From the NCBI GenBank assembly GCA_037974665.1, contig CM075768.1:1287501-1351500 (forward strand): a stretch of 64,000 nucleotides of DNA, given 5' to 3'. Below, piece by piece: positions 59,591 to 64,000 of this stretch. The position numbers were made by a program, and so were the translations under genes. Position 1 is the first letter of the stretch, and every line of letters starts with the position of its first letter. The stretch comes from Ehretia macrophylla. Taxonomy: Eukaryota; Streptophyta; Magnoliopsida; Boraginales; Ehretiaceae. Under the pieces are notes generated by a model. The model saw only the letters and a list, made by a program, of their open reading frames with translations, searched no databases and was not told the origin of the DNA.

Positions 59591-61999
59591 TGTCACGCCT
59601 CAACCAAACCCTACTTATGATTAAGTTAGGACGCGACAGAATTTCAGTATTACAACATCTGTAATATGGACAACAGAACCCTAAACCGGTTCACTTCAAA
59701 CACCTCACATCCAACAACAACTCCAACAACACACAACACAACCAACAACATCTCATAAACCAACCAACCAACCAACATTAAAACAACACGATACAATGCC
59801 TCCGTCTCAACAACATACAACAAACCATAATAGACATATCAAAATAGACATCAAGTTAGCCTAACAACATATTCATAACCAAATAAAAGACTACTAGGCT
59901 TAGCATCATACAATCTACTAACTTGAAGTTGAGTTATACATTACAAACTTTGGAACCTAAGACAACACAACATATTATAAATTCAAAGACAACATATGAA
60001 GTACCCAAGCAAGCATTCAAGCCTTGGGCTTGTTCACATTATCTGACAACACATATTCCATGTACCCTGAATCTGGATCACCTGAAAGGATAGCAAAGAG
60101 GGTAAGCTTATATATAACAAAGCTCAGCGAGGGTTCAAAAGGAAGTTTTGAAATCATTTTCATGAAAACCCTTTGCAACCATGCTATGCATATCATTAAG
60201 CAATAAGAACAATTAAAGCGCAAAATGTAAAGTAAGTAAACACTTAGTAAGGATACACTCATTCTGTTGAAGCCGTTTCCCAGGGCACAAATCACAAACC
60301 CTACCCAGGCACCAAATGCAATCTGGAAGTACACCAAACTAGACCAACATCCCATGAATATCCTCCGATCATGTGGATAGGGGATAAAACATGATAGTTG
60401 TGCCAATGCAACCCGGTAAGCCCAAAACTGCACAAGGTGACACCACCCTATCATGCCTCACAACATACATCACTTAACACTTAACATTCTGAGAGAACCA
60501 CAAAGTAGGTTGTCTCCTGGCACTTCAACATTTACAATCAACAACAAAACACTTCAACAACTTAACACTTAGGAAACACTTAAGACAACTTAGTTAGATG
60601 ACAAAGTAGGCCATCCAGACTCAACACACACTTCAACACACAATCAACCCTAAGCCTACTTAACACCAACTCAAGTTTCAATCGCACAAACAACACCAAA
60701 CAATTAAAGACAACACCTAACTAATTCAAAGAAACATAACTCTAACTTTCAAACAACACTTTCAAACAACATAACTTACAATCTGACAACCAAACAACCC
60801 CCGAACCTTCTCCTATCAGTTAACCACTTAAGCAAGTAGTTAAATCTCCTCAGAAACCATCCAAAAGCCATTTAAAACGAGCCCAACAAACCCAACAAGG
60901 CAATGCAAACCCGACTAAAATTTTGGACTTCTAATTCAACAATCAATTCAACATTTTGGCATTACAACATTACTACTCAATATTAAAGAAGTCTATACAA
61001 GCATCTACAACTTAAAAACAACTAATACAACAAGAATTAAACCAAATCATAGCTAAATAATCAAAATAAAACATATAAAATAAAAATACAACATTCTTCC
61101 ATTTAAATTGGCTATAATTACATTAAGTTAGTCTATAACACATAACTAACAATAATCATAAGACAATTTAGCTAAACATCAACTATATATGTAATAATAA
61201 AATTCTGACATAAACTTTAAAATTAAGATCTAGTTTTTCCATCACCTTTGTTGCAAACTAAGGCTAGAAATAGGTAGAACACAAGTTGAAGAAGCAAAAT
61301 CAAGCTTTGAATAGAAGGATTGGCCTTGAATTGAGTTTTTTTCTTCAAAAATGATTGAAAACCCTTGAAAAATACTATTCTTCTTTCTTCCTCCAAGGCT
61401 CACATTTGTGTGTGTGTTTTTATGGTGTTTTGACTTATTTTGGTGTATATATTAAGTTAAATACAAAGTCAAAGCAAGAATTGAAGTCAAAGTTGGCTAA
61501 AAACTAATTTAAAAGGCAAAAGACTAAGTTATCCTTAGTTTTTGTTCTATTTATCAAACATGCCCTCCTAAAATTATTCAAGATGATAAAATATTTATTT
61601 ATAATATATACTAGGTCAACAAAAGTCAACACAAGAGTCGATTTTAACAGAAATCACAATTTGGCTTAAAAACGTACATTTTTTGCCCGAAAAGTCTACT
61701 TTAAATTCATAATTTGTTTCAGAATCAATTTTTATTAAATCACAGGTCAATTAATAATGGAAGACTAGTTTTTAAAACGTTTAAAAGACCAGTTTCAAAA
61801 ATTTAGCGGAAAGGGTCCTCAAATGCTATTAAAAGGCACTTTAAATGAAATTTTCACTAAAAATCTTTATAAAAATTTTATGAACGCACATATATCATGT
61901 AATAGTAGTAATCACATAAATTACACATATATAGTTCAAATAGCATATAAATAAGTCAAACACATAATTGCACATAAATGGAAATATCAGGGTCTCATA
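59591..61999 (-). repeat. Element I 3' LTR
   Basis: 2,409 bp, ending TTGAGGCGTGACA at 59591 in the minus reading. Donor-like AACAAAG/GTGATGG at 61246, two CTACTTTG-type hairpins (about 60592-60618 and 60491-60517), GC-rich block about 60370-60440, CCTCGCTG hairpin about 60100-60130, acceptor-like CTTTCAG at 60082. Confidence 0.85.
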
Positions 62000-62040
62000 T
62001 CCTCCCCCCCTTAAAACAATTGTGCCCGTATAATTCTTAC
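62000..62040 (-). promoter_or_regulatory. Polypurine tract of element I with weak pre-PPT pairing
   Basis: In the minus reading TTTTAAGGGGGGGGAGGATA. Just upstream, AATTATA and CACAATT still pair at the base but have two mismatches, the weakest version of this element in the window. Confidence 0.7.
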
Positions 62041-62042
62041 CC

Positions 62043-63354
62043 TTATCATGAGCCCGCAGGTCAACGACATAGACTCTAGTCTGAACATGAGGCTGTGGAG
62101 GTGCGATATTTGCCGAACTACTCTGGTTATCCTTGGCTACTGACTGCCCCTAACCGATCTGAAACTTTTGGGCATTCCTTGGCCTTTGTTGGTTGCTACC
62201 ACGACCTGTACACCTGCAAGACTTCCTCTAGCAATTGGCTACCCAGTGGCCCTTCTTATTGTAGAAAGCACAAAGTGGAACATTAACGGTAGCATGGCCT
62301 CCTAAAAATCTTTGAGCTATAGAAGCAACCTGATCACCCTACTAGAACCCCATACTAGTTGGTATACTCTGGCCCTGAGTCTGGGTCTACCCTGATTAAT
62401 ACCTCACTGGTACCTGCTTAAACTGCCTCTATGACTGACTGGAAATGGGCTCTAACTGACTCGGAGGCTGGAAAGACTATTACCGATCATCTAACTAGAT
62501 ATGGGGCTGATAATACCTCTGCTGATCGTGGGTCGAGAAAGATCGCTACTGACTTTGGCTTTGAGGCTGAAATGGCCTCTTGTTTGGCTGACTAGAACTG
62601 TCCTGATCTAACTTCCTCTTCTTAAGTCTCAAAGCTGCATTAAAAGCCGCAGTGTACTCATCAAACTCTAACAAAGCCATAGAATCCTGAAGCTCTGACC
62701 TCAACCCCTGAATGAACCTCCAGGTTATTCTCTCCTAATCTTGCACAAACTCCGGTGCATAACAGGACAACCTATTAAAGTTGGCCTCATATTGAGCCAC
62801 AATAGAATTACCCTGAATAAGGGACATGAATTCATTTTCCCTGAGCTCTCGTGCAATCTTCGGAATATAGTTGGCTCAAAACTCCTGAAGAAAATTAGCC
62901 CAAAGGTAAGGAGTTCATTGAGCCTCCCATCTCAACCTCACCGTGCACCACCATTGCTCTGCCTCGTTATCAAGAAGAAACACAACAAAAGATACCTTCC
63001 TATCGTCAGTATAGTCAAGAGCATCATAAATCTTCTCTATCCTAGTCAACCAAGCCTCGGCCTTCTCATCGTCAGGCTCTCCCGGAAATCTCGGTGGCAT
63101 GTACCCCCAAAACTCCTGCAGCAACTACCCCCAAGATAACCACCTCCTAGATTATGCCCACGGTCGATGTTACCCTGGACATTCTGCCTCTATGCAGCCT
63201 GACCTACTAGAATCTGAGTTTGCCTGACTAGAACCTCAGTCATCTGGTCTATAGCCACGGCTATCTGATCAAAACCTAAATCTCGGCCCTGTGCCTGATT
63301 TCCCTGTTCCTTATCCCTACGAGGACTACCACGGGTATTCGGTCCACCAGCCAT
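62043..63354 (-). pseudogene. gag: Element I gag region
   Basis: It starts MAGGPNTRGSPRRDKEQ at 63354. Capsid-like FPGEPDDEKAEAWLTRIEKI near 63045-63100, then a Trp-rich stretch (EAEQWWCTVRLRWEAQ), a Gln/Ser linker (about 62440-62620) and a knuckle-like region (GHWVANC, about 62210-62260). It ends in QTRVYVVDL, the place where protease begins in C (QARAYAVDM). Several breaks. Confidence 0.8.
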
Positions 63355-63560
63355 CTTACTACCAAAGAGTTAGCCACAGGTTATAACTCATAGACAGGAT
63401 ACAAGCAGTTAATATCATATAGGAAACAAGATTCATGTAAAGCACATAGACCACATAGACCACATAGAAAGTTAGTCACATAAGCAAATTAATCACAAAA
63501 ACATATTAACATATAGTTCACTTTACACTTAATAAATGCTTTCAGGTCAAGACCACTACC

Positions 63561-64000
63561 CACACCTCAACCCGACCCTACTTATGATCAAGTCAGGATG
63601 CGACGGAATTTCGACATTACAACATCTGTAATATGGATAACAGAACCATAAACCGGTTCACTTCAAACACCTCACATCCAACAACAACTTCAACAATACA
63701 CAACACAACCAACAACATCTCATAAACCAACCAACCAACATTAAAACAACACGATACAATGCCTTAATCTCAACAACATACAACAAACCATAATAGACAT
63801 ATCAAAATAGACATCAAGTTAGCCTAACAACATATTCATACTCAAAAGAAAGACTACTAGGCTTAGCATCATACAATCTACTAACTTGAAGTTGAGTCAT
63901 ACATTACAAACTTTGGAACCTAATACAACACAACATATTATAAATTCAAAGACAACACATGAAGCACCCAAGCAAGCATTCAAGCCTCGGGCTTGTCCAT
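63561..64000 (-). repeat. Element I 5' LTR, partial (window edge)
   Basis: Closely similar to 59596-60035 in the same orientation (for example CTCAAC..GACCCTACTTATGAT and the (CCAA)n stretch). The primer-site region next to it is poorly preserved. It continues past 64000. Confidence 0.85.

Larger units (their letters stand above)
59591..64000 (-). mobile_element. Element I: gag-only derivative of a Tekay-type element (runs off the window)
   Basis: In the minus reading: 5' LTR from beyond 64000 to about 63561, a gag region 63354-62043, polypurine tract about 62000-62015, and 3' LTR 61999-59591. No protease, RT, RNase H, integrase or chromodomain is recognisable between gag and the tract. It therefore would have needed enzymes from a relative. 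The gag carries several breaks. Its LTR family is that of solo LTR H. Confidence 0.8.

Overview
This window looks like repeat-dense, probably heterochromatic DNA of a flowering plant with a large genome. The primer-binding sites match plant initiator-Met tRNA (TGGTATCAGAGC), and the main elements are Ty3/gypsy chromoviruses of the Tekay/Del type: gag, protease, RT, RNase H, integrase and a C-terminal chromodomain, with LTRs of 2.4-3.4 kb. I cannot name the species. I found no host gene, rRNA or tRNA gene that I would defend; almost all of the sequence can be assigned to nested LTR retrotransposons.

Layout, with labels used below. LTR-1 (31-3409, +) abuts a short LTR piece (3410-3499). Element B (3500-29247, -) is a non-autonomous element that was later split by element A (6359-16380, +, nearly whole chromovirus) and element C (17100-26921, -, chromovirus with an open pol). 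At 29248-29997 lies an older LTR-like piece with promoter-like motifs. Element G (-) is the oldest layer of the next nest. Its gag piece is near 30030-30402, its leader is cut into three pieces, and its 5' LTR is at 51131-56183. Inside G sit element E (30434-43590, -, same family as C, heavily decayed), element D (43795-51067, +, non-autonomous) and solo LTR H (52533-54932, +). Solo LTR F (38635-41926, +) sits inside an LTR of E. The right end holds a Ty1/copia remnant (56184-59179), the head of another LTR (59180-59590) and element I (59591 to the window edge, -), which has gag but no pol.

No conventional gene system is present. The interesting signal is inside the LTRs. At least six otherwise divergent LTR families share the same ordered set of small elements: a splice-donor-like CAAAG/GTGAGGG site; a hairpin whose loop carries CTACTTTG on a changing but still paired stem; a GC-rich block with GGGCTTGCCGG; a second hairpin after CCTCACTG; and a pyrimidine-CAG acceptor-like site. 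A third paired element sits just upstream of the polypurine tract and keeps its pairing between C and E through changes on both arms. It is also kept in the two elements that have no genes (B and D). All identity and age figures below are by-eye estimates.
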